Assembly: GCA_033439685.1 (NCBI GenBank)
Contig: JAUEDM010000005.1
Coordinates: 992,001 to 1,056,000 of the forward strand
Origin: Apodospora peruviana
Lineage: Eukaryota; Ascomycota; Sordariomycetes; Sordariales; Lasiosphaeriaceae
Direction of reading: 5' to 3'
DNA: 64,000 nucleotides
Positions 32,852 to 43,549 of this stretch are shown here, in pieces (the stretch's first letter is position 1; the number at the start of each line of letters is the position of its first letter). Both the position numbers and the translations under genes were made by a program. Below the pieces are notes generated by a model. It did no database searches and was not told where the DNA came from. It saw only the letters and a program-made list of their open reading frames with translations.

Positions 32852-34248
32852 ATGGGCCTCCTCGCCACCGTCGCGCTCGTCGTCCTCGGCATCTCGTTCA
32901 TGACCTTTGTCACCTTTTTCGGAAGGCTACCCGCACTCAGGTCAGTATCTTGCATACGCTCAAACCATTTCTCTCAGATCTAATTACCTCTCATATAGAA
33001 AAACACCCATCGCCTGGCTCCACCGCCTAATATGGGTTCACATCCCCAACGGCGTCCTAGCCGTCGACCAGCGCTTCACGTCAGGAAAAATAACCACCTC
33101 GTTGTCGCGTTTCGGCAACTACATGATGTACGACAAACACCCGACCGTGCTGGTACGCTTCCCCTTATATCCCTCCCACTCATCCCTCCTGACTGACTGA
33201 TTATATACGCCAAAAGATATTCTTCATCCTCCTCCTCTCAGTAGGCGAAACTCTGTTTTTACCAACCGCCTGGCCACAAATGTCCGCCTTCCAAAAGTCC
33301 ACCGGAGGTATCGCCATCATTCTCCCCTATATATTCCTCTACCTATCCGCCTTTACGGATCCTGGCTTTATTTCCCCCCAAAACCACACGGCAGAAATGG
33401 CCCGCTACCCCTACGATTTTTCGCTGTTCCACCCAGGTACAGAATGCAGCACCTGCCGCCTCCTAAAACCGGCCCGCTCAAAACATTGTAGTGTCTGCAA
33501 GCGCTGCATCGCGAAATGCGACCACCACTGCATCTTCATCAACAACTGCGTTGGCGCACGCAACCAACGCTGGTTTATTCTTCTTCTCCTCTCAACAGCC
33601 GTGTTAACCCTCTACGGCGGCATCTTGGGGATAAACCTCATGTCATCCAAGATTTTGTTACGGTTCCCGCACTGGTCCCTCCTGCCCTGGCGCGCCAACC
33701 AGGGAAGCGGAATGCCCGTCAAGGAATATCTGATCCTCTGGTCATGGGGGATGCAGAACGGCGTGGCCATGGGCGCCGTCACCCTTCTCGCCTTACTGAC
33801 TTCCCCCTTGGTCTGGGGCCTGCTGGGGTACCATTTGTGGTTGATATACTGCGGCACCACGACTAATGAAAGTCTTAAATGGTCCGACTGGCAGGCGGAA
33901 ATGGACGACGGGTTCGCGTTCAAGCGGACCATGCAAGGGGATAGGCAGAAACGTTTGGGGATTGAACCGGCCTGGACGAGGTGGCCGGTCGAGACGGAGC
34001 AGATTCTCGTTAGGACTGAGGACGGAAGAGCGCCTGCGGCGCAGGGGACAAGTGTTCCTGGCGTGGGCGAGTGGGAACCTGTTTGGCGACTTAAAGACGT
34101 GGAGAATCTTTATGATCTGGGGTTTTGGGATAATCTTGTTGATGTCTTTGTGCCGGGTTATATGTACAGAGACCCACTGACGCCTGTTGTTGAGGATGTA
34201 CGCGCCAGACGGAGGAAGGGACGGAAGAAGAAGGCAAGGGGGTTATGA
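32852..34248 (+). CDS. swf1: Palmitoyltransferase Swf1
   Basis: Predicted DHHC S-acyltransferase of the ER. Yeast Swf1 palmitoylates SNAREs next to their membrane anchors. Three exons (32852-32940, 32999-33152, 33217-34248) give 424 aa. TM1 is at the very N terminus (LLATVALVVLGISF), as in Swf1. Two further segments precede the Cys-rich domain CSTC...KHCSVC..C....DHHC...NNCVG, whose DHHC tetrad holds the catalytic Cys. Two more TM segments follow, then a cytosolic tail with TTNESLKW (the TTxE motif of the family) and NLYDLGFWDN near the end. The basic C-terminal tail ends KKKARGL. Splice phases close cleanly. Confidence 0.93.
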
Positions 34249-34483
34249 TGAAGGTTGGATAAGGCGAGTTGTGGTGGTTTTCGAGGATGTAGGATTGTCA
34301 CTTGTATTTTGTGCGGGCTGTTAGTTTAGAAGGCAAACCCCTGCATAATTACCTTGACAAGCAGTTGTGCGATGCTTAGTTCAAGGGCGTGTTATAACAC
34401 ATCATTACAAAGGGGGTATCAAGTTTATTTCTGTGGTCTATATATACAATACAAATACACACACATCTACTGCCTCGTCCTTA

Positions 34484-35833
34484 CTAAAACGTCGCCAGCG
34501 GTCTCCTCCCCTTCCCTCTCTTCGCATTATTCTGCTTATCAGCAGCAGCCCGCGCCATCATGGCCTCAATCTCCTCAAACGAGATAATTCCCTGGGTCAA
34601 CGGCTTCGCCACTTCGGGAGTCACAATCTCTTCTCGTCTATCGTCCGTCACCAGCCCAGCCATCTTGCAAATCGCCATCCGCGCCCCAGACACATTACTG
34701 CTCACCGCTCCGTTGGCCCCATTTTTCCGTGACATGTCCCCGGCACCAGTCACCCAAATCTCCCGCTCCCACCCATTCCCCTCCGTCCAACCTGTTCTCC
34801 GTCCTTCGATGCTCCGCAGCTCATCCCACACCCCGAGACAGACGTCGTTCAGTTTCTCGGGCGCGTAGTCGACTTTGTCCGCCTTGGTCAGCACGATGGT
34901 CATGCGCACGTTTTTATCCCTCAACATCTCGACCGCCATACGGTCGACCTTTTTAAACCCGGCGACCGCATCCACCAAAACAACGGCGCCGCGCAGCATG
35001 ACCCGCCTAGTCAAATACTTGTGCAGCTCCTCGCCCCAGCTCTTCTGGGACGCCAGACCGTAGCCGGGCGTGTCGAGGATGATCACACTCCGCGGGACGG
35101 GACGCCGCCAGAGCGAGTGGATGTGGTTCTCGTATTTGAGGGCGGTGCGTTCGGCCATGCTGAGACCAGCCGGGATACCAGCGTCGGGCTTTTTGGTTTT
35201 GGCGTTGCGGCGGTCTTTGCGACTCATAGGTTTGGGGTCGATCCTTCGTAGCATGCAGTCCCAAGTTAACTCAGACGGGATGAGTGAGACCGGGCTTGCG
35301 GGGAGCTTGGGGATCTGCACCGGTCCGTGGGTGGGAGGACCGAAGGCATAGGCGTTCATGAGCTTGGTGCAGCCGGCTGTGGGGGAAGTAATGGCCATGC
35401 CGCCTTTCCGGGCGGACTGGCCGTTTGCGCGCCGGGCGATGGCGCCGTTGGCGCCGCCTAGGGCGTTGATCAAAGTAGACTTGCCCACGTTGGAGCGGCC
35501 AAGGATGCAGATTTCGGGGACGAGGTTGTTGTAGGGTATGTCGAAGAACCGGGGGGCGGTCCAGAGGAGCTGTTGGCCCTCGGAGGTGAAGAGGCGGTCG
35601 ACCGAGGTTAAAGTCTCGTTTGCCGGGTTTGGGGAGGGCAGCGCGCGTGGCTCGGGGTCGTTGGAGGGACCAGGCATGAAGGAGAGGACGGGATCGGCGG
35701 CCGAATGGGACGGCGATGACCGGGCACTTCTTGTTTTCGTCGAGGCATGGCGGATGGACTCTCGAAGGACTAGGTATCTTAGGGTTGATGGCAAGGCCAG
35801 AAGGTTGGCCATTGGCCGTTTTACTGTCGCCAT
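34484..35833 (-). CDS. EngB/YihA-type GTPase, probably mitochondrial
   Basis: Predicted GTPase of the TRAFAC EngB family, which helps assemble the large ribosomal subunit in bacteria. The fungal form is expected in mitochondria. Single exon, 449 aa. G1 is GRSNVGKST at about 112-120, preceded by PEICILGR. G3 is DTPGYG, G4 TKADKVD, and the VTGAG segment fits G5. The N terminus is Arg/Ser-rich with few acids (MATVKRPMANLLALPSTLRY), which fits a mitochondrial presequence. A long insert between G2 and G3, with basic RKDRRNAKTKK, makes it about twice the bacterial length (about 200 aa). ATG at 35833 is the first true ATG in frame. Confidence 0.88.
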   Translation of the reverse strand: MATVKRPMANLLALPSTLRYLVLRESIRHASTKTRSARSSPSHSAADPVLSFMPGPSNDPEPRALPSPNPANETLTSVDRLFTSEGQQLLWTAPRFFDIPYNNLVPEICILGRSNVGKSTLINALGGANGAIARRANGQSARKGGMAITSPTAGCTKLMNAYAFGPPTHGPVQIPKLPASPVSLIPSELTWDCMLRRIDPKPMSRKDRRNAKTKKPDAGIPAGLSMAERTALKYENHIHSLWRRPVPRSVIILDTPGYGLASQKSWGEELHKYLTRRVMLRGAVVLVDAVAGFKKVDRMAVEMLRDKNVRMTIVLTKADKVDYAPEKLNDVCLGVWDELRSIEGRRTGWTEGNGWEREIWVTGAGDMSRKNGANGAVSSNVSGARMAICKMAGLVTDDRREEIVTPEVAKPLTQGIISFEEIEAMMARAAADKQNNAKRGKGRRPLATF

Positions 35834-36107
35834 GGTCCGTTGGTTCCCTGCCTGAAGTACCTGTGATCCCAAATTGAAGTTGAAGAGATGCGCCGTAAAA
35901 AAGTCGCGGCCATTGCCAGCCGAGTCGGCACGAGGGTAAAGATGCCTGCCGGGAGAACGCCGCGGGGGTTCGGGTTAGGGTCATCCTAGTACTTCAGCAA
36001 TTGACGATCCAGAACTTGAAATGCAGATCAATCCATAGCTTCGACTTTTTCCAGCAACCACCACCATCCTGTTCACCAACATCAAAACCACCACAATACA
36101 CTATAAA
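35834..36107. promoter_or_regulatory. Shared divergent promoter, EngB GTPase and Fmc1
   Basis: Only 274 bp separate the two start codons, so the genes probably share regulation; both products are expected in mitochondria. GGGTTAGGG at 35972-35980 is a telobox-like motif. Confidence 0.6.
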
Positions 36108-36464
36108 ATGGCCACCGCAACCGCACATCCCGCGAAACTTCGTGCTTTATACCGGTCTCTCCTCCGGGAACTGCCTCCGCGACCGATCCTCACCTCCCCA
36201 AGAACCGCTCTCCACCAGCACCTGCGAAACAATTTCAGCTCAAGCTCCTCCTCTTCTTCCAATGCGCAAAGCGCAGTAAACGCGGTTGAGCAGGCGGAGC
36301 AATATCTTGCCTACTTCAAAGCACAGCGTCTCTACACGGCCCTTCTGGAGCGCTACAACCCGGGCATGGGCATGGACGAGGAGGAGAGGACGCGTTTGAC
36401 GGCGCGCAGGGTTGGCATGGACCTGCCCAAGGAATATGGTGTTGGCAACGATGGGGACAAATAA
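36108..36464 (+). CDS. fmc1: ATP synthase assembly factor Fmc1-like
   Basis: Small mitochondrial protein, 118 aa, single exon. Yeast Fmc1 works with the assembly factor Atp12 in building the F1 part of ATP synthase under heat. The N-terminal LRALYRSLLRELP resembles the LYR-type start of this family, and EQAEQYLAYFKAQRLYTALLERYNPGM matches the conserved C-terminal helices. A Ser run lies in between. It is divergent from the EngB-type GTPase, which fits a mitochondrial gene pair. Confidence 0.82.
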   Translation: MATATAHPAKLRALYRSLLRELPPRPILTSPRTALHQHLRNNFSSSSSSSSNAQSAVNAVEQAEQYLAYFKAQRLYTALLERYNPGMGMDEEERTRLTARRVGMDLPKEYGVGNDGDK

Positions 36465-39217
36465 AGTATTTGGTTGGGGGGGAATTATTGGCGATTGGGG
36501 GGAGATGTGGTCAGGAACAAGAATTGGGTGTGTGGTTGGCATTCATGAGCATAGGGCAGGTGTTATGGAGTTTTTGGGGATGTTTGCTGGGATTTGGGAG
36601 CCATTATTAGAGGTATGGTAGACCTCAATAGGAGTTTGAGGCTTTCGATTCCGGTAAGAGCTTCAACTGTTGTTTTCGATGTCAGATTCTTGCTACGGAT
36701 CACTAACGGGACCTGCCATCACAGTTGTTTGCAGTGGAAGCTAATACCAATATTAGAGTCGGAGGTGCTTGCTTGCCTCTATGTTTGATTAAATGTACAT
36801 GATTATTCTCATATTTCTACCTATGCGGCTCAGGCTCCTAAGATGCAATTATACAATATACGGATAGGAGTAGTGTCAAGAGGGTGGCCTGCGCCTGCCA
36901 TTCTCAGCGAAGCCGTCACTCACTGCTAACTGTTCCGTGAGCATGTGATTAGGTAAGCTGGTAGTCAAGAGTTCAGTGGTCAACTGGTCAGTGCCCGTCG
37001 CAGGTGCGGGAGACTCATTGTCACTCTTCTCTTCTGAACATCTGCCGACAGAACGCTAGATATGCCCTCATCGCTTCGGGAACGACAGCGCCACGTTCTG
37101 GTCCCCTTTCCTACCTCACCTGCGCCGCTAGTGGCATCGGCATCCACCGCGTCAACGGTCAGTTCGGCACATCGTTGGGCTGAAGTTCTACTTTAGTGGG
37201 GGAGAGGAACTGCTCTTCCGCGTTCCCACACTGTCTTGTCCAAAACGATTTGCCTGCCGAGTACGCCTGGATGGAGTACGGATCATACTCTTCTCGATGC
37301 AATGGGAGGCAAGACGCCGCCAACGACATGAAGCCTTCGTGAGAAGCGCATGATTCACGAATGGGCTAGAAGCAACAGCCGCTGTTGTCGCCCGTCGACT
37401 TGACTGAAGACGAGATCCAGTGCTGTGTTGTCCATGCCTGTCAGCCCACCTCCCAACCATGGTTCGGTCGTCTATGGTTATAGACTCCCTGCGTTTGCGT
37501 GCCTTGTGCAGTTCGGGATTGTCTTTATTTTATCGATTTTCCACCGGCCGACGCAGTACGCAGTGGTACCCCATCTATGGGTTGGTAGTCGATTGCCCTA
37601 CCTATGTGGCTCCGGGCTGCAGCAAGGCCAAAAAGCGTGGCGAATGGCGATGGCTTCCGAAACAAACATTTCAGTCTTCTCGCATCACCCTCAGTCATTG
37701 TCGTCAATACACTTGCCATTGCCAAGATATTGCACCTGCGCGGATATTGACTGATCTGCTGATATCCGTGTTGGAGCTCCAACTGCCACTCTACCCTCAA
37801 GACAAGCCGCGCTCAGCCCTTTCATTTGTGCGGTTGGCGTCAACCAGCTGACTTATAGAATGGCCAGTCACAATCACGGGACAATACAGCATAGCACCAG
37901 CAACTGGAACGATGGGACACTTCGGTATTACACCCGATCACCGCCGTCCTTGTCCACGGTCAGTCAGCAGCAACCGGAAGCCTGGAGACAAAAGATTTCA
38001 CTCAATTGAGCCGTCTATTGGACGTGACATCTGCCGACGGGATCATAAAAGACAAAAGCTATCAAGCCCCTCCCCCTCACTGGACGGGCCCCCGGCACCC
38101 CCCAACGCCCCACACCTCGTGGCCCGGCAATCCTATTTTCACTACATTTCTTCAAGCGGAACGGGTGAGTAATTGCATAAGACTTCCTGAGAAGAAGTAC
38201 CTCGAAGCTCTTTTGGACTGTCACCCCGAGCTGAGGGGTCCCTACCGCCCATGATGACGTGGGGCTTCTTCATCTTGCAGCTAAGGTGCTGCCCGCCACC
38301 GGCAGCCGATATCCTTACCTCTACCTCTGTTAGGAGGTACCTTTCATATCATCTCTGATGGGCCTTGGAAGTCTGAGGTCAGAAGCCGCTTGGTACTGGT
38401 ACGTCTATGATACGGCAGCAATGAAGAAACAAAGTTGTTTTTATGGTGGTAGGATCCAGATCCCGTTTCCCTGGTCTCGTCTTCGTCGATCGAGGGGGGA
38501 CGGCAAACAGACCTGGTAATTGCTCGGGATATGTGTCTTTCTAGCTTCCTGCTTTTCCCTCTCCCGCGATACGTACAGAGCTCCCCCTCACCCACACACA
38601 CACACACACACACACATACAGGCTTAGGATTCCCGGGAGAAACAAGCTAGTGGGCTCACAGCCCGTGTGTGGCACTAGGTTTCTTTTGGTGGTGCTGGCA
38701 ATATCTACCCGCTTCTGCTGCTGCCGGGGCGAGAGAGAGCTCTGGATATGCAGGAAGGACCGTCTCTAGACAAGCAAGCCAGGGACCCGTTTTACACCAC
38801 CTTGCCCTCTCCAAGATTGAGGAATTTCTACTGTAAATAGATTAGAGGAGGGGAAGAAGGGTGGTAGAAGTCTTGACATGACCTCCTCCTCCTTCTTCCT
38901 CACTGGCTAGTTACCCACCGCGTCCAGTTCTTTCTTACTTCCTACCCCGATTCTTTTTCTTCGTCTTTCCTCTTATTCAAACCTTTTTGGCACTGGCGGC
39001 ATCTTTATCCATCAGTGTGCTTGCGTGTTCCTACTACCTCTTCGTCGTAGGGTAGAATAAGAACATATCAACTGTCTCTACCCATATCTTCAACACTACG
39101 GGGTCGAATTGAACCGGAGGAGGCGTGGACGACGGACCTGTTCAACACGGAAGAAGGGATCAGTTCGAAACATAAGTTCCTACTCATATACCTACACAAC
39201 ACAAGACAGAGGAGAAA
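36465..39217. other. Intergenic, about 2.75 kb
   Basis: No coding frame with family resemblance and no RNA gene. It contains a CA microsatellite at 38593-38616. The right 500 bp are pyrimidine-rich and probably the P450 promoter and 5' UTR. Confidence 0.55.
38593..38616. repeat. CA dinucleotide repeat
   Basis: About 12 CA units about 600 bp upstream of the P450 start. A simple sequence repeat. Confidence 0.9.
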
Positions 39218-41153
39218 ATGATTACAGACCGTCTAATACAGCTGTTAACCCAGCACTGGGCAGCCGTGTTACTTTCGGTCATTCTCGCCTGGCTGGTCAA
39301 GAACCGGTACCACAATGGCCTGAACAAGTACCCAGGCCCATTCCTAGCTTCTCTCACAGACTGGTGGCGTTTCGTCGATGTTTATAAGAGGCGACCGGAA
39401 AACACGCACATCGCGTTACACAAGAAGCACGGTAGCGTGGTGCGTCTGGGCCCAAACACGCTGTCTTTCTCAGACCCAGAAGCGCTCAAAACCATCTACG
39501 GGCTGAATAAGGGGTTTATCAAGGTTTGTGTGCCTCACTCCGTTCGTATTTGAATGGGATGGGATGAACTGACTGGGTGAGAAAAACAAAGTCGGATTTC
39601 TACATAGTCCAGCAGTCCGTCGTCAAAGGCCACAGCCTGCCCTCGCTCTTTTCTACCACCGACAATGAATTTCATATGCAGTTCCGCCGGTGCGTCAACT
39701 CGGCCTTCGCCATGTCAGCCCTAGTACAGTACGAGCCCTTTGTCGACAACACGACCAAGTTATTCCTTAAACAAACGGAAAGGCTGTATATCGATGATAA
39801 AACTCAACAGGCGTGCGACTTTACGCGCTGGCTGCAGTTTTATGCTTTCGATGTCATTGGGGAGATTACGTACAGCAAGCGGCACGGGTTTGTGGAGAAG
39901 AATGAGGATATTGATGGGATTGTTGCCTATCTGACGAAATTGTTTCTTTATGTTGCGCCGGTTTGTTCCAATCTCCCCTTTTCTCGTGGATTTCGGTGTG
40001 TGTGTGTGAGAGAGAGAGACTGACAAAAAACAGATTGGTCAGATCCCTATCCTCGATCGACTGTTCCTAAAAAATCCAATCTATCTCAACCTCTCGCAAT
40101 GGGGGTTCATTGATGCCACGTTTCCGGTCGCAAGGTTCGCCCGCGCGCGCATGGCCGAGCGCATGCCGGAGCTTCGTGGGGGTGACGATACCAAGACAGA
40201 AAAGATAACGAAAAAGGAAGCCGGTCCGCCGTCGCCTCTGTTGCCGACATCTGAGAAACAGGCAAAACCGCTAGTCAAGTCGCCCGACCTGCTGTCCAAG
40301 TTTTTGGCTGCGCGAGAAGCCCGCCCCGACTTCATGACCGACACCCTCGTGCAGACGATGGCCGTGTCCATGGCTTTCGCGGGATCCGAGACGACGGCCA
40401 TCTCGCTGTCGGCGGTGTTTTATTATCTGCTCAAGAGCCCGCACGCGTTGGCGCGCTTGCGGGCGGAGCTCGACGACGCTGCTCGGAGAGGCGTGTTTTC
40501 GGATTACGAGACGGGCCTGGTGACCTGGCACGAGAGCCAAACTCTGCCGTACCTGGATGCGTGCGTTAAAGAAGCGTTCCGGTTGCACCCTGCTCCCGGA
40601 CTGCCGATGGAACGGATTGTCCCTGAACCCGGGCTTGAGATTGCGGGTAAGTATGTGAGGGGAGGCACGATTGTGGGGTGCTCGGCGTGGGTGCTTCATC
40701 GAAACCAAGACGTTTTTGGCGCGGATGTCGAGGCTTATAGACCCGAACGGTGGTTGGTCAACTATGCTGGACCGGGTGTCGATGAAGTTGAGGAGAGGGA
40801 AGATGCGACGAAAGGCGAGCAGAGGGTCAAGATGATGAACGGGACCATGTTGCAGTTTGGTATGGGCAGCAGGACGTGTATTGGGAAGAATATTAGCTTG
40901 TTGGAGATTTATAAGCTTGTGCCGAGCATGTTGAGGCGATTCGAGGTTAGTTCCATTTCTCCTTGCGTCGTTTCTTGGTTTGGTATCGAGACTAATGATG
41001 TGCCGGAAACAGATCCAGTTTGACGACCCAAACCAAGAGTGGGAGATTGTCAACGCCTGGTTCGTTAAGCAGAATAATTTTGTTACGAGGTTTAAGCTTA
41101 GGGAGCTGGTTATGCCTGAGAAGGGCGTGACTCCTGCTGCTGCTGCTCATTAA
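39218..41153 (+). CDS. Cytochrome P450 (pisatin demethylase-like group)
   Basis: Microsomal haem monooxygenase, 575 aa from four exons (39218-39523, 39592-39960, 40034-40945, 41013-41153). An N-terminal membrane anchor (WAAVLLSVILAWLV) is followed by the hinge KYPGPFLA. The I-helix AGSETT lies at about 341-346, ExxR as EAFR near 405, the PERW motif at about 40748, and the haem loop FGMGSRTCIG near 499. The stretch LPSLFSTTDNEFHMQFRRCV resembles P450s annotated as pisatin demethylase-like in plant-associated fungi; that annotation does not prove the substrate. A Lys/Pro-rich insert lies between the F-G region and the I helix. It is convergent with a BBE-type oxidoreductase 237 bp away, a pairing common in small secondary-metabolite clusters. 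Confidence 0.9.
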
Positions 41154-41390
41154 ATCGGTTGGATATTATGGCGGATGGTGATAAACGGGGTTGAAAGACG
41201 AGATACTATGAGCAAATGGAGACGATAGGAGATATTTTGCTTATACGTACAAGTATTGCTTTCTTGTCTTAGGTCTCCTGTATTTATTGTTTTTTCTTTC
41301 GTTTTTTTTTTTTATCTTGAATGTCAGTTACTCAAGTATCACCTTAACTGTTCCACGGAACAAGTCCGAAGACAAACAACTACTCACATC

Positions 41391-42934
41391 TCAAGATCCC
41401 TCCCACTCAAAATCATTTCTCAACCCATTAACGCCACTTTTGTCTCCCTCATCAAGAAACCCACATATCCTCCCCTCCGGATCCCACTTCCTCCTTACCT
41501 CCCTCAGCTTTTCTCCCACTTCAGCACTCCAAAACTTCGTCCTCCGGACCCGAAAATCCGCATCACCAAGGTAACTCCCGACGGAATACCGTTCCACCTT
41601 CTTCATCATATCCGCCACCCACCCCTGATACTTCTGGTCATCCTTCTCGTCCTCCCAGACCGTATACAGCGCAAAGTAATGATCACTCTGCATCGACAGG
41701 GCCATTTCTTCACCTTTATGGTCTCTCATACTTCTCGGATTCATACTGAACCACAGCGCACACGATTTCTGTCCAACCAGCCCCGAAAAAGATTCTTCCA
41801 ACACCCCAACTATATCAGTACAGTTGGGAGAGATGTAGGCATTGTCGGAACAGTACCGCCACCCTTGGGGATACGTTTTAATCTGTTGGGCGTATTCTTT
41901 CTCGAAAGAAGTAGGTTGGCAGAAAACAGAAATCTTGGCGCCTGAAGGTACTGCTGCATGAATCGGGGCCAGGGCGACGGTTGCTTCTTTGAGCGAGGGC
42001 TTGAATGTCGTAAAATTTGCGAGGATGGTGAGTTCGGCCTCCTTACCGTCCGTAAGTGGAATAAAAGAAGATACGCCGACCATTTCGGTGTCTGGGTCGA
42101 CTGTTGGTGCGATCTATTTTTCGGTAAAAAGGTGAGCTTGGGGGTTGGTGGGAAGAAAAGGGGTACTGAGTAATCTGACCTCAATCTCCCATTGCAACAC
42201 TTTCTTATATTCGGAGATGGGAAAAATGTAAAGATTCTGCCACATTTGTAGGAGTGGCCTGGTCTTTAGATAAAAACGAGTTACGATGGCTGGGAACCCG
42301 GGACCGGCGCCACGAGCAGCCCAGAATAGATCCGGATGTTCAGTCGTATTACAGAGGAGTTGTTTCCCGTCTGTGGTGACCACGTCGATAGCCACAACAG
42401 ATTCGCAGGCCCATCCCCAGTTCTTTTTTCTCAAATCAACAAACATGTCCATATCGTTGGTTGTTGGGCAAAACTGACCTTGCAATTCCAACCCATGCCG
42501 CCCTGCAACAGGAACCCACCAAGTCCAACATCCGGACAATGCCCGCCGGCAAACATGCGGTTAACCGTAGCAAGAAACTCATTCAACATCCGTCCAGTGA
42601 TACCCGGCGGACAAGAAACAATGTTTGTTTTGTCGTCGTAGTCGATCCTGTCCCGCCCCAGGTCCAGGTCTAGATTCTCAACGTCGATTAGTACAGCATC
42701 CTGTCGCACACTCCAGGCAGCCCAGCTGTGCCCGCCGGCGCGCACGCTGACCCGGCAAATTTTGGCTTTAGCCAACTCGACCGCCGCCACGATATCGGCT
42801 ACCGTGCGCGCCTTGCACACAGCGAACGGGACCCGAGAAAGGTCCCGGCAAGCGTTGAACACGCGGCCCCAGACGGCGGCCCGGAAAATGGCCGGGTCTG
42901 TGGAATCTCTAAGAAGGATCCGCGAACCCTCCAT
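41391..42934 (-). CDS. BBE-type FAD-linked oxidoreductase
   Basis: Predicted flavoenzyme of the berberine-bridge/6-hydroxy-D-nicotine oxidase class. Three exons (42934-42479, 42422-42180, 42113-41391) give 473 aa. AGGHSW carries His at about residue 69 and GHCPDVG carries Cys at about 133. The 64-residue spacing is like that of the His and Cys which bind FAD twice covalently in berberine bridge enzyme, so bicovalent FAD is likely. GWACESVVAIDVVTTDG and LFWAARGAG are typical of the PCMH FAD domain. The C-terminal SYLGDADF...WDPEGRI segment matches the BBE domain. No secretion signal is obvious at this start. An in-frame upstream TTG is not used. The substrate is unknown. Confidence 0.85.
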
Positions 42935-43549
42935 ATTTCTCAACAGAGTAATTCGTATAAGGGATGAAACCAAAAATACTAGACTATATGAAAAATGAAG
43001 TTTATACGTTTGGTAAGGACTTCAATGAGGGTGTTCATCATAATAGAAGTTGGTACTGGGTAAGGTAGGTACCCCACCTTCCGGCCATGCATCGGGGCAT
43101 CCGCCGGCCCCTGATCGTCCGAAACGGAGAGAGAGACTAGCGGACCGGATCCAGTTTTGATGCGGCATGTTTCGAGATTGACACCAAACAAAGAAATCTA
43201 TTGCAATCAAAACCTCTTTCCCATCATTTGTAAAAAGTATATAAAGATATATATAGAATGTTATAGATAATACCATATTTGTCATCCCAACAAAAAAGTG
43301 TTGCTAACAAAAAAAGCGAGGGGGTATCAACAAGCAGCAGCATCTCGAAAAACACCATCTGGTAAATCAACAACAATAACCAGCACAGCTGCTGTCTCTC
43401 TGTCTCTCTCTTTCCCACCCACTCCCCCAAAAAACGAAAAGGGCCTGAGCCCCATGTGTGTTATGATACCAGTTCCCGTCAGTCCATCGCTCCACACCAA
43501 AAGAAATGTCCGAATGCCTTTCAAAGAAATCATAAGAAATCATCACATA
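42935..43549. other. Intergenic between BBE oxidoreductase and the Ser/Pro-rich gene
   Basis: 615 bp holding the BBE gene promoter and the 3' flank of the next minus-strand gene. AT-rich with no recognised element. Confidence 0.5.
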
